Position numbers and translations under genes: made by a program
The notes under the pieces: model-generated
Databases searched by the model: none
What the model saw: only the letters and a program-made list of their open reading frames with translations
Told to the model about the DNA's origin: nothing
Shown here: in pieces, positions 1-10,581 of the stretch
How positions within the stretch are numbered: position 1 is the stretch's first letter
Layout: every line of letters starts with the position of its first letter
Source: Rhodothermales bacterium
Lineage (GTDB): Bacteria > Bacteroidota > Rhodothermia > Rhodothermales > ISCAR-4553
Direction: 5' to 3'
Length of the DNA: 34,901 nucleotides
Assembly: GCA_026984335.1 (NCBI GenBank)
Contig: JALSSK010000451.1
Coordinates: 1-34,901, forward strand

Positions 1-314
1 TATCCGATTTCGGTCCCGTTTCGGCCTAAATACGGCAAAAAACGGGGTTGAGTCAAGGGGAAAGCCACAAAAAAACCGTCGGGGTCAAAAAGGCCCTTTT
101 ACCCGGGAGGTCGACGGCGTGAATTAAATTGTTTTAAAACAATAGTCTGTGCCGAATGGAAAAGGCCTTTTCGGCGCAAAAGAGGCGGCGAAAGCGCGCA
201 GGCGGGGTAGGGCGATGGCGGCGAAATGGAGTTATGTTCTTTTTAATCAATACCTTGTGTGAAACAGGGCCGACGTCGGGCGGAAGGGCGATTGCCCGGC
301 CGAGACGCGGCCGA

Positions 315-686
315 TCAGACGATCTCTTTCCCGAACGGCATCAGCGCCAGCTGTGCGAGTTTCAGGTGTTGCCGGGCGAAGGGGAGGCCGATGATGGTCA
401 GCGCGCAGAGCAGGCCGAAGACGAGGTGCGTCAGCGCCAGCCAGACGCCGCCGAAGAGGATCCACAGCACGTTCATCGTCACGGCGAGGCAGCCCGTGGC
501 CGCGGGCGTCTCCCGGATCTCCCGCCCGAACGGCGCCAGCCCGAGCACGGAAAGCTTGAGGCACTGCACCCCGAACGGGATGCCGACGATGGTCAGGCAC
601 AGCGCGAGACCGCCGATGAGGTATTCGAGGAAAATGAAGATGCCGCCTCCGAGGGTGATCCAGAGCAGGTTGGCCAACAGACGCAT
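315..686 (-). CDS. yccF: YccF domain-containing inner membrane protein
   Basis: 123 aa ORF with duplicated membrane motif LTIVGIPFG...LTIIGLPFA and repeated PFG, typical of YccF. Confidence 0.88.
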   Translation of the reverse strand: MRLLANLLWITLGGGIFIFLEYLIGGLALCLTIVGIPFGVQCLKLSVLGLAPFGREIRETPAATGCLAVTMNVLWILFGGVWLALTHLVFGLLCALTIIGLPFARQHLKLAQLALMPFGKEIV

Positions 687-868
687 GGAACCTCCGTGTT
701 TGGGCTGGAAAGAGAGGGCCGACGATACGACCCGGGGCGAAGATACGGCCCGGGGCGGCAGGAGATGCGCCGGAGCGGGGAAGAAAAAAGAGAAACGCCG
801 CGTCTCCGGGGGAGTTCGGAAAGCGCGGCGTTCGGGTCTCCCTCGCGGGAGGAAAGGAGAGCGGAACC

Positions 869-1660
869 TCAGCGAAGCTTGAACAGGATCGGCAGGCTCA
901 TGCGCACCTTCACGGGGCGCCCGCGCTGCTTGCCGGGTTTGAACTTGGCGGCGCTGATCACGCGAAGGGCTTCTTCGTCGGCCCCGCCGCCGATGCCGCG
1001 TATGACGGTGGCGTTTTCCACGTTGCCCTGCTCGTTGACGACGAACTGCACGATGACGCGTCCCTGCACGCCCGCCTTCTTGGCCATTTCCGGATACCGG
1101 ATCTTCGCCTGCAGGCCCTTCAGCCCGCCGATGAGCACGGGCATCTCCTCGACCACGACGAAGATCTCCGGCTCCGGCTCCTCGACCTTCTCCTCCTCTT
1201 TCGGGGCGGGCGGGGGCGGCAGTTCGGCCAACGGCTCATCGAAGTCGAGCGTGGCGTCGAGGTTGAGGTCCTCGTCGTCGAGCACCACGTCGTTGGGCAC
1301 CTCGACGGGCACCGGCGGGCGCGGCGGCGGCGGCGGCTTGACCTGCTGCTCGGTCTGCTTGACCTCCTCGACCTGCACCACCTCCTGTTGCGCCAGCGTG
1401 ATGTCGAAGCCCTCGTCGTCGGGCCGGATCGGGGCGCGGAAGAGGAGGATCAGCGTCGCCAGAGACAGGATGAGGCCGATCTCCAGATAAAGCCCATAGT
1501 AGCGCCGGAGGTTGGCGCGCGGATTTTTTTTGTGCAGGAACCCCGGGCCCTGTGGGCGCCGGGGCGCGGGTGCGGCGGCCGGCGGCTGCGAAACGCGGGC
1601 AACTTCCCCGTAGTCGTTCGCCGCTTCCGCCGGATGCTCGATGACGTTCCCTCGTTGCAT
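869..1660 (-). CDS. Energy transducer TonB family protein
   Basis: Single N-terminal TM (YGLYLEIGLILSLATLILLF), Pro/Glu-rich linker, C-terminal TonB domain (IRYPEMAKKAGVQGRVIVQFVVNEQGNV...AAKFKPGKQRGRPVKVRMSLPILF). Confidence 0.93.
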   Translation of the reverse strand: MQRGNVIEHPAEAANDYGEVARVSQPPAAAPAPRRPQGPGFLHKKNPRANLRRYYGLYLEIGLILSLATLILLFRAPIRPDDEGFDITLAQQEVVQVEEVKQTEQQVKPPPPPRPPVPVEVPNDVVLDDEDLNLDATLDFDEPLAELPPPPAPKEEEKVEEPEPEIFVVVEEMPVLIGGLKGLQAKIRYPEMAKKAGVQGRVIVQFVVNEQGNVENATVIRGIGGGADEEALRVISAAKFKPGKQRGRPVKVRMSLPILFKLR

Positions 1661-1819
1661 GGCGGCCTCCGTGGTCTGTGGTGAACAGGGATCCGGTCCG
1701 CCTTTCCGCGTCGCGCTCCCTCAAAAGCGGCCGGACGGGGTGGAGGAGCGACCCTTCGAGGCCGGAAGCTCTTCCGGGTTTCCCTCACGATACCATAGTA
1801 AAAGATGAGCGCTGAGGTG

Positions 1820-1855
1820 TTGACAGTAAAGGTCGATGCGCCATGTAAGGTTTGC
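1820..1855 (+). promoter_or_regulatory. Possible promoter upstream of the TIM-barrel gene
   Basis: TTGACA at 1820-1825 followed by TGTAAGGTTTG at 1844-1854; resembles a -35/-10 pair or a loose Bacteroidota TTG/TAnnTTTG pair. By eye only. Confidence 0.25.
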
Positions 1856-1962
1856 ATTGTTGGCGGTGTAAGGGAATCACCCGCGCCCGTCGTTTCCGCG
1901 GCCTCTTGAGAAGCGTCTCGGCGTTGGCTACCTTCCGGCAACCCTCGCCATCCACGCGTCCC

Positions 1963-2823
1963 ATGAAACGCCGCGACTTCATCCGCGCCGGTCTCGCCGC
2001 GACGCCGGCCGCCCTCTTTGCTCCGGCCCGGAGCCTGCCGCCCGCCGGCGCGGGGCGCCTCCGTCAGTCCGTGTGCAAATGGTGCTATCCCGGCCTTTCG
2101 GTGGAAGCGCTGGCCGCCGCCGCCGCGGCGATGGGCCTGCGCTCGGTCGAGCTCCTCGGCCCGGAGGACTGGCCCGCCGTGACGCGCCACGGGCTGATCT
2201 GCGCCATGGCCAACGGCCCGGACGCGCCCGAGGGCATGCACTTCCTTACGCACGGCTTCAACCGCGTCGAACACCACGCGTGGCTCGTGCCGGGCTACCT
2301 CCGGCGCATCGAGGAGGTGGCCGAAGCGGGCTTCCCGAACGTCATCTGTTTCTCCGGCAACCGCGACGGCCTCGACGACGAGGAAGGCCTCGAGAACTGC
2401 GCCGCCGGGCTCGAGCGCATCCTCCCGATGGCCGAGCGCCTGGGCGTGACGGTGTGCATGGAACTGCTCAACAGCAAGGTGGACCACCCCGGCTACCAGT
2501 GCGACCGCACGGCGTGGGGCGTCGCCCTCGTCGACCGCCTCGGGTCGGACCGCTTCAAGCTGCTCTACGACATCTATCACATGCAGATCATGGAGGGCGA
2601 CGTGATCCGAACCATCCGGACGCACCGCGACTATCTCGCGCATTTCCACACGGGCGGCAATCCGGGACGGCACGAGATCGACGGGACGCAGGAGCTCAAC
2701 TATGCCGCGATCATGCGGGCCATCGCCGGGGGCGGCTTCACCGGATACGTGGCGCAGGAGTTCATCCCCACCCGCGATCCGCTGGCGTCGCTCCGGGAGG
2801 CGGTGGCGATCTGCGACGTGTGA
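1963..2823 (+). CDS. Tat-signal-bearing hydroxypyruvate isomerase / sugar phosphate isomerase-epimerase-like TIM barrel protein
   Basis: ORF 1852..2823; internal ATG at 1963 gives MKRRDFIRAGLAATPAALFAPA (twin-arginine signal). Then TIM barrel with CMELLNSK...DIYHMQIMEGD...FHTGGNPGRHEIDGTQELNY as in Hyi-like proteins. Confidence 0.85.
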   Translation: MKRRDFIRAGLAATPAALFAPARSLPPAGAGRLRQSVCKWCYPGLSVEALAAAAAAMGLRSVELLGPEDWPAVTRHGLICAMANGPDAPEGMHFLTHGFNRVEHHAWLVPGYLRRIEEVAEAGFPNVICFSGNRDGLDDEEGLENCAAGLERILPMAERLGVTVCMELLNSKVDHPGYQCDRTAWGVALVDRLGSDRFKLLYDIYHMQIMEGDVIRTIRTHRDYLAHFHTGGNPGRHEIDGTQELNYAAIMRAIAGGGFTGYVAQEFIPTRDPLASLREAVAICDV

Positions 2824-2871
2824 AACGGGGAAACGCCGCCGTCATCCATCCGGGCGCGAGGAGGTCCTTCC

Positions 2872-3495
2872 ATGCTGTATGCGGTCGATTTGCTGGGCAC
2901 GTTCGTGTTTGCCGTCTCGGGGGCCTTTCAGGCGAACCGGCACGAGCTCGACTTCCTCGGCTTCATGGTGCTGGCCGTGGCCACGGGCGTCGGCGGCGGG
3001 ATGATCCGCGACGTGTTGCTCGGGGCGACGCCGCCGGCCGTCTTCGAGGACGAGTCGTATCTGATCGTGTGCCTCGCGGCCGGGGCGCTTGTGTTCCGGG
3101 CCGCTCCGTCGATCGCGAAGCGGTGGAACCGCGTCCTGGTGGCGGACGCCTTCGGGCTCGGCGTCTTTGCGGCGATGGGCGCGGCGAAGGCGGCCGCGTT
3201 CGGCCTCGGCCCCATCGGCGTCGTCATGATGGCGGCGACGACGGCCACGGGCGGCGGCGTGGTGCGGGACGTGCTCGTGCGCGAGGCGCCCGCCGTCATC
3301 AAGGGCGGCTTCTATGCCACGGCGGCGCTGCTCGGCGGCGCGGCCTACCTCGGCGCGGAGGCGCTCGGCCTCGGCGAGCCGATCCGCCTCGCCGCCGCGA
3401 TGGTCGTCACCACGGGCCTGCGCTTCTGGGCAATGGCGCACAAGGTCAGCCTGCCCACGGCGCGACGGACGCACGCGCCGGATGAGAAGGGATGA
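2872..3495 (+). CDS. Trimeric intracellular cation (TRIC) channel / YicG-like UPF0126 membrane protein
   Basis: 207 aa, two GGGxxRDVL repeats (GVGGGMIRDVLLG, ATGGGVVRDVLV) characteristic of the family. Confidence 0.93.
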   Translation: MLYAVDLLGTFVFAVSGAFQANRHELDFLGFMVLAVATGVGGGMIRDVLLGATPPAVFEDESYLIVCLAAGALVFRAAPSIAKRWNRVLVADAFGLGVFAAMGAAKAAAFGLGPIGVVMMAATTATGGGVVRDVLVREAPAVIKGGFYATAALLGGAAYLGAEALGLGEPIRLAAAMVVTTGLRFWAMAHKVSLPTARRTHAPDEKG

Positions 3496-3765
3496 GGAAG
3501 AGGGGGCGCAGGCGGCGCTCGACCTTCTGCAAAAAGCACCGCTCGCAAACGATGCCCTCGAAGGACACGTCGTCTGCCGGACGTTCCATCAAAGGCAAGG
3601 AGGCTTGTTTGGCGGACAGCCCGGCAGGCATACCCGGCTGAAGGATGTTCGGAAAAGTATAAGGGGGCGCATGGGAACGAACTTCCCGGGTGGCGCTGCC
3701 GTGCGGTCCGCGTTCGTGACCATCGCTATAACGGTCCGTGGCTAAACCCGTACGCCGCCCCACGC

Positions 3766-5781
<2,016 letters not shown>

Positions 5782-5828
5782 AAAGGGCACCAGGGGGTTG
5801 GGATGGAAAAAGGAAGCGCGCCGAAACC

Positions 5829-6605
5829 TCACCGATCCCGGCTTGCACCGGAGAGCCGGTCGAGCATACGCTCCATCCGGGCGATTTCGGTTCGCTGATC
5901 TACGTTGATGTCGGAGGCAAGTTTGAACGCGAGCTCGTCCTGACCGGCGCCGTCGGTGCGGAAGAGTTCATCGACCATGGTGACGGCGCCGCGATGATGC
6001 TGGATCATGTACTTGAGAAAGAGGCGGTCGAAGTCCGGGCCGCGCGCCGCGTCGAGCTCGCGCAACTGTTCGTCGGTGAGCATGCCGGGCATGTGCATCA
6101 TGCGCTCGTCCACGCCGGTAACCTTCAGCGTGAGCCCGTCGATCTCGATCTCGGGCACGACCTGCCCGCGCGCGCGGAGCCAGTGCTGCATGGTGGCGAT
6201 CTCGTCCCGCTGCGCGTTGAGGATCCGGGCCGTCAGCCTCCGCACCGCCGGGCCGGCGTCGTGCGTCGGGGCCAGCGCCGACATGACCAGCGCCTGCGCG
6301 TGGTGGACGATCATGCCGGTCATGAACCGGACGTCGGCGCTCGTGAACCGGGTGCGGGCGCTGTCGCGACGTGCCCAGTAGAGCGACTCCAACTCGGCCG
6401 TCGCGCCGGTTGCGGCGTCGGCCTCCGACGGGGGCGATGCGGCGGGCCCGGTAGCCGGCGGACGCGTGCTGCGGCATCCCCCCACCATTGATCCCAGAAG
6501 TATTGCCACCGCCATCCAACCCGCATGCCGTATGTTCATCGTTCTCTCATGCTCCATGTTGACGGGCGACAAGATACACATTTGTCGATGCGTTGGGAAG
6601 GGCAA
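5829..6605 (-). CDS. DUF305 domain-containing protein
   Basis: DUF305 motifs: DVRFMTGMIVHHAQALVMS ... LRELDAARGPDFDRLFLKYMIQHHRGAVTMVDELF. Actual start may be downstream of the ORF start, e.g. MNIRHAGW. Confidence 0.9.
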   Translation of the reverse strand: MPFPTHRQMCILSPVNMEHERTMNIRHAGWMAVAILLGSMVGGCRSTRPPATGPAASPPSEADAATGATAELESLYWARRDSARTRFTSADVRFMTGMIVHHAQALVMSALAPTHDAGPAVRRLTARILNAQRDEIATMQHWLRARGQVVPEIEIDGLTLKVTGVDERMMHMPGMLTDEQLRELDAARGPDFDRLFLKYMIQHHRGAVTMVDELFRTDGAGQDELAFKLASDINVDQRTEIARMERMLDRLSGASRDR

Positions 6606-6754
6606 TCAGGGAGGAAGAACAACAGAGGCGAGGACCTCCACCCACCCCCGAACGATGGGCGCATGACGAATGGCGCTTTTCATCGTCTGTCTCCTGGAGG
6701 TAAGCCCCGTTTTTCGCTCAATATCGATGATTTCTGAAGTCTTGCACGCGCCCA

Positions 6755-7020
6755 ATGCGGAACCCCTTCCCTCCTTCGGAGGACTCCCCCCTGGGCAAGG
6801 GGGAGCATTACGGAGCGGATTGGAGGAGTGGGAGGCGGTTCATGAAAGCCCTGGAGATCCTCCCCTTGAGAAGGGGAGGTGGCCCCGGAGGGGTCGGAGG
6901 GGTATTGTTTACTTCGGTTTGCAGGGTCGTATGCGGAACCCCTCCCCTCCTTCGGAGGACGCCCTCTTGTCAGGGGAGAGGGTGAAGGGGTTGCGAGGCG
7001 GGGTCGGAAGGCGGTTCATG
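6755..7020. repeat. Two 90-bp imperfect direct repeats (6755-6844 and 6931-7020) with hairpin cores and a third hairpin between them
   Basis: Both copies begin ATGCGGAACCCC(T)TCCCTCCTTCGGAGGAC, end AGGCGGTTCATG and are the same length. Between them: CTCCCCTTGAGAAGGGGAG. Confidence 0.8.
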
Positions 7021-7027
7021 CGCACGG

Positions 7028-7834
7028 TCAAACGCGCGTGCCTCGTCCGGCATGCGCAGGGAGTCGTTCCGGTTCGTCCATCTCCGGCTGTCCGACCGGC
7101 TCCGGAGTCGGTTCGTTGGCCGGGAGCCGGGAAGAGGAGGTCGACAGCGTGCGATGAAGCTGGTTGGCCAATCTCTTGAGCCGTTCCTTTTCGCGTTTCG
7201 TCCACGAGGAAACAAACGCTCGGGTGATTGCAAACGTCCCGATCACGCTTCCGGCGGCGAGCGCGAATTTCATGAGGTCGAGCGGTTCGGAGAGCAGGAC
7301 GAGCGTGAAAAAGACGCTCAAAAGCAGGGGCGCCGCGTACAAGATCGCGAATGCCCCATAATGCTTTTTTATTTGGATCGACGTGCGGTCATCCTCGGGA
7401 CGGATGACGACCTGCGTTTTCTGGAAATTGACGCCGTTCGGACCTTCCCCCGTATAGTGCGCCCACTCCCGCAGGCTTCCCATCCGGTCGATTTGCCCCT
7501 TCTTGCCGGTGAATGCCCGGAGTTCCATCACGACCTGCTTCCATTGCTCCTCGGTCATCGTCTCGTTGACGACTCGCGTCTGGTTGATGACGAAGGGACG
7601 ACCCAGCAAGCTGAAGGCTCTGCCCGAACGCGGGCGGTCCTCGAACTCGAGCGCCGCCGTTCGTATGTACTCCGTCGGAAGACCCAGCTCCGCGGCGATG
7701 TGCTCGATCTCTTCCAGCGAGAGGCCGCGCTCCGGGGCGCCTGTCGCCTCTTCATGCAGCTCGGTCGCGCGCTGGATCAGTGCGCCGATCTCTTTTTCAT
7801 TGTAACTGCGTCGGGCGGGGGGGCCGTGGTCCAT
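7028..7834 (-). CDS. Uncharacterised protein with two predicted TM segments
   Basis: ORF 7028..7975; ATG at 7834 gives MDHGPPARRSYNEKEIGALIQRATELHEEATGA... . Hydrophobic pair FAILYAAPLLLSVFFTLVLLS / LMKFALAAGSVIGTFAITRAFV. Confidence 0.7.
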   Translation of the reverse strand: MDHGPPARRSYNEKEIGALIQRATELHEEATGAPERGLSLEEIEHIAAELGLPTEYIRTAALEFEDRPRSGRAFSLLGRPFVINQTRVVNETMTEEQWKQVVMELRAFTGKKGQIDRMGSLREWAHYTGEGPNGVNFQKTQVVIRPEDDRTSIQIKKHYGAFAILYAAPLLLSVFFTLVLLSEPLDLMKFALAAGSVIGTFAITRAFVSSWTKREKERLKRLANQLHRTLSTSSSRLPANEPTPEPVGQPEMDEPERLPAHAGRGTRV

Positions 7835-7988
7835 GGATGGCGACTCTCTTCGTTGGTTGGAGGTGCTTCTACGGAGCGGCTCTCTTCCGGTTGCCCGGCG
7901 CGCGATCCCGCGACTGATGCGGCTGAGGGAGGGGCATTTCTGAAAACCGCAAGCAGCGTCATGCACGTCGCTCATCCAGGCCTACGCT

Positions 7989-8027
7989 CGAAAACGGATC
8001 TCCGGAGTCGGAGATGACCTGTTTTCG
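7989..8027. other. Two-tier hairpin in intergenic DNA
   Basis: CGAAAAC (7989-7995) pairs with GTTTTCG (8021-8027); inner ATCTCCG (7998-8004) pairs with CGGAGAT (8009-8015). Confidence 0.6.
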
Positions 8028-8074
8028 CGGCGTATGGTGGAGCGGTCGGGGCCGCTTCATCGGAGCAACCGAAA

Positions 8075-8114
8075 GCGGCCCGGAGGACCGGGTTCGACAC
8101 GTCCTCCGGGCCGC
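8075..8114 (-). terminator. Putative terminator hairpin downstream of the SDR gene
   Basis: Perfect 14-bp stem GCGGCCCGGAGGAC (8075-8088) / GTCCTCCGGGCCGC (8101-8114), 23 bp past the SDR stop. On the minus strand it is followed by CTTTCGG rather than a long T-run. Confidence 0.6.
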
Positions 8115-8137
8115 CTTGTGCGGGGAAAGCGTTCCCT

Positions 8138-9031
8138 TCAGTTCGCCTTGAGGGTGGCGAAGGAGGTGAAGCCTGCCGCCTCCAACACTTCATGGTCGAA
8201 AGGCTCGACGGCTGCATTGCGCGCCTGAACGCCGAAGTCCACCCCCACTACCGAGCGGAAAGGACGAGAACCGGCGTCCATTTCGACGAGTTCGACGAGC
8301 CGATCCGCGAGCAGGTCCGGATCGGTCGGGATGGACGGATCGCGGAACAACCCCTCGAACATCCCCTCCATCGCTGCAAAGGTTTCATGCACGACCTCGG
8401 GATAGCTGCCGGCGCGTCTCCCGGCATCCACCGGCCGCTGCATGCCGGGAAAGAGCTCCGTGGTAAAGGGGCCGGGTTCGACGACGACCACATCGATGCC
8501 GGATGACGCCAGCTCGGTTCGAAGCGCCAGGGAGTATCCCTCCACGGCCCATTTGCTCGCGTGATAGATGCTGTAGAACGGAACGCCGAAGCGACCGGCG
8601 ATTGAACTGAGGTTGATGAACAACCCGGATCCGCGTTCTCGCATGGCCGGCAGAAAGGCCCGCTTTACGCGATGTATACCCACCATATTGACATTGAGCT
8701 GGTTCATGAGCTCCTCTGCCGTAAACGCTTCCGTGATCCCTACGAACATCTGTCCCGCGTTGTTGATCACGACGTCGGGCGCACCCGACTCCGCCAGCAC
8801 TTGCGAGGCAGCCGCGTCAACCGACGGGGTCGAGGTCACGTCCATCTCCAGCACGCGCAGGTCAAGGTCTTCGGCGGCAGCCCAGTGCTTCAACGTCTCG
8901 GCTACGGAGGCGTTTTTGCCTTCGACGCCGCGCATGGTGGCATATACGCGATCCCCCTTCCGGGCCAGTGATTCCGACACCAGACGGCCAAACCCGGAAC
9001 TGCTTCCGGTAACAACGATAGTCTTGCTCAT
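8138..9031 (-). CDS. SDR family NAD(P)-dependent oxidoreductase
   Basis: TGxxxGFG (VTGSSSGFGR), NNAG (VVINNAGQ), Ser and YxxxK (YSIYHASKWAVEG). Confidence 0.95.
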   Translation of the reverse strand: MSKTIVVTGSSSGFGRLVSESLARKGDRVYATMRGVEGKNASVAETLKHWAAAEDLDLRVLEMDVTSTPSVDAAASQVLAESGAPDVVINNAGQMFVGITEAFTAEELMNQLNVNMVGIHRVKRAFLPAMRERGSGLFINLSSIAGRFGVPFYSIYHASKWAVEGYSLALRTELASSGIDVVVVEPGPFTTELFPGMQRPVDAGRRAGSYPEVVHETFAAMEGMFEGLFRDPSIPTDPDLLADRLVELVEMDAGSRPFRSVVGVDFGVQARNAAVEPFDHEVLEAAGFTSFATLKAN

Positions 9032-9256
9032 TTAATATGCCTCATAAGGTTTGTGGTTGATGTTGCGCGGAGGAGCATCTGCGCGAAGGTGGTCTCTTGT
9101 GTCTGACAGGTTTATTTTCGAAATGCCTCTGAAGGTGTCCAGGTCTCGCGCGGCTTCTCGGGCGTCAACGGCCGGATCCGGCGTCGGCCGTAGCGGCAGC
9201 TGTTGAGGGGGGCGTCCTTTTCGCAGAGTCGAGCGTCGGTTGCTCGGGGCGCTTGC

Positions 9257-10291
9257 TCAAAAACGGCCGGCGTCCACGTCGCGGACGAAGCGGATGACGC
9301 CGTCGACGTACGTTTGCTGGTCGTCGTACATTGCCATGTGGCTGCCGTTGGGGCAGAAGAGGTAGCGCCCCCGCTGCACCTTGCCCGCCATCATCTCCAT
9401 GTGCGCCGGGTCCATCGTGTCGTACCGGGCGCCGATGACCAGCGTCGGCACGGCGATTTTTTCCAGATCGGCCGTTCGATCCCAGCGGAGGAGCTTCCCG
9501 CCGGCTCCGAGTTCGCTCGGTCCCTGCATCGGGACGTAGATCTTCGGGTTGATGTGCGCGAAGGCCCGCTTCACCGGGTCGGGCCACTGGTCGGCGGGCA
9601 TGCGCAGGATGTGCTGTTCGTAGTGATGGGGGACGAGCAATTCCATGTAGCGCGGGTTGTCGGTGTCGCCCGAGGCTTCCATCTCCTTGATTTGAGCCAG
9701 CACCTCCGGGTCCATGGCGGGCATGAGCACGTTTTCGGCGTATTCATTGTAGGCCGGGATGCTCGCCATCATGTTCGAGATGATGAGTCCCTTGAGGTTT
9801 TGCTGGTATTTCAGCGCGTACTCGATGGCCAGGATGCCGCCCCACGAGTGTCCGAGGAGGTAGAAGTTGTCGGCATCGAGGTTCAGGGCCTTCCGCACCT
9901 GCTCGACTTCCTCCACGAAGCGCGAGGTCTCCCACAGTTCCGGCGCGTCCGGCTGGTCGCTGTAGGCCGAGCCGAGTTGGTCGTAGTAGTAATACTCGAT
10001 GCCGGCGGCGGGGAAGTAGCTGTCGAACGCTTCGAAGTACTCGTGGGTCGCGCCCGGACCGCCGTGGAGCAGCAACACCTTTATGGTGGGGTTGTTGCCG
10101 ATGCGTTTGGTCCATACGCGAAAGTCGCCGGCGGGCGTTTGCACGCGGACCAGCTTCACGCCGCCGCTGAGCACGTCGTCGCGGCCGGAGTAGTCGAGAT
10201 ACGCTTCGGTCGCGCCGCGATGCGGCTCGGAGCCGGGGTTGCAGGCGACCCGGAAGAGCGCGACCACGGTGAGCAGGGCAAATCGCTTCAT
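9257..10291 (-). CDS. Proline iminopeptidase-family alpha/beta hydrolase, exported
   Basis: HGGPGATHEYF, GHSWGGILAIEYALKY nucleophile elbow, C-terminal NGSH. ATG at 10291 gives MKRFALLTVVALFRVAC signal. Confidence 0.9.
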   Translation of the reverse strand: MKRFALLTVVALFRVACNPGSEPHRGATEAYLDYSGRDDVLSGGVKLVRVQTPAGDFRVWTKRIGNNPTIKVLLLHGGPGATHEYFEAFDSYFPAAGIEYYYYDQLGSAYSDQPDAPELWETSRFVEEVEQVRKALNLDADNFYLLGHSWGGILAIEYALKYQQNLKGLIISNMMASIPAYNEYAENVLMPAMDPEVLAQIKEMEASGDTDNPRYMELLVPHHYEQHILRMPADQWPDPVKRAFAHINPKIYVPMQGPSELGAGGKLLRWDRTADLEKIAVPTLVIGARYDTMDPAHMEMMAGKVQRGRYLFCPNGSHMAMYDDQQTYVDGVIRFVRDVDAGRF

Positions 10292-10581
10292 GAAACACTC
10301 CAGCCTGGTTGATGCAACAAAAGAACCCATCCGGGCTTCGCGGGCCGGGTAGACGGCCTTCTCTTCTTTAAACGATGCTCTTTCAAAATCGGCTCATCGG
10401 GAGGAAGAAGCAACGCCAATTCTGCCGGATCCGGGTCATGAGGTGCAGCGGGCAATCCCGGCTCAAGACGTGGTCGGCGCAAGGCGCTTTGCTCGAAGCG
10501 CTCGGGCATCATCGCTTCCGAGGGCGGACGCCGCACGTTTTTCATGGCGAACGCTTCCGCCCGGGGATGGTCCGCCGCGCG

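Noticed and set aside
1852-1962. N-terminal extension of the TIM-barrel ORF (1852 start)
   Set aside because: The internal ATG at 1963 gives a clear Tat signal at the N-terminus; the upstream extension is Arg-rich and unsupported.
3496-3765. Short frames between the TRIC gene and the LVIVD gene (e.g. MERPADDVSFEGIVCERCFLQKVERRL on the minus strand)
   Set aside because: Convergent intergenic region; no recognised family, could be a remnant or chance. Needs BLASTX before any call.
6670-7179. Overlapping plus-strand ORFs in the 6.7-7.2 kb repeats
   Set aside because: They start inside the duplicated 90-bp repeats and run antisense into the 7028-7834 gene; better explained as repeat DNA.
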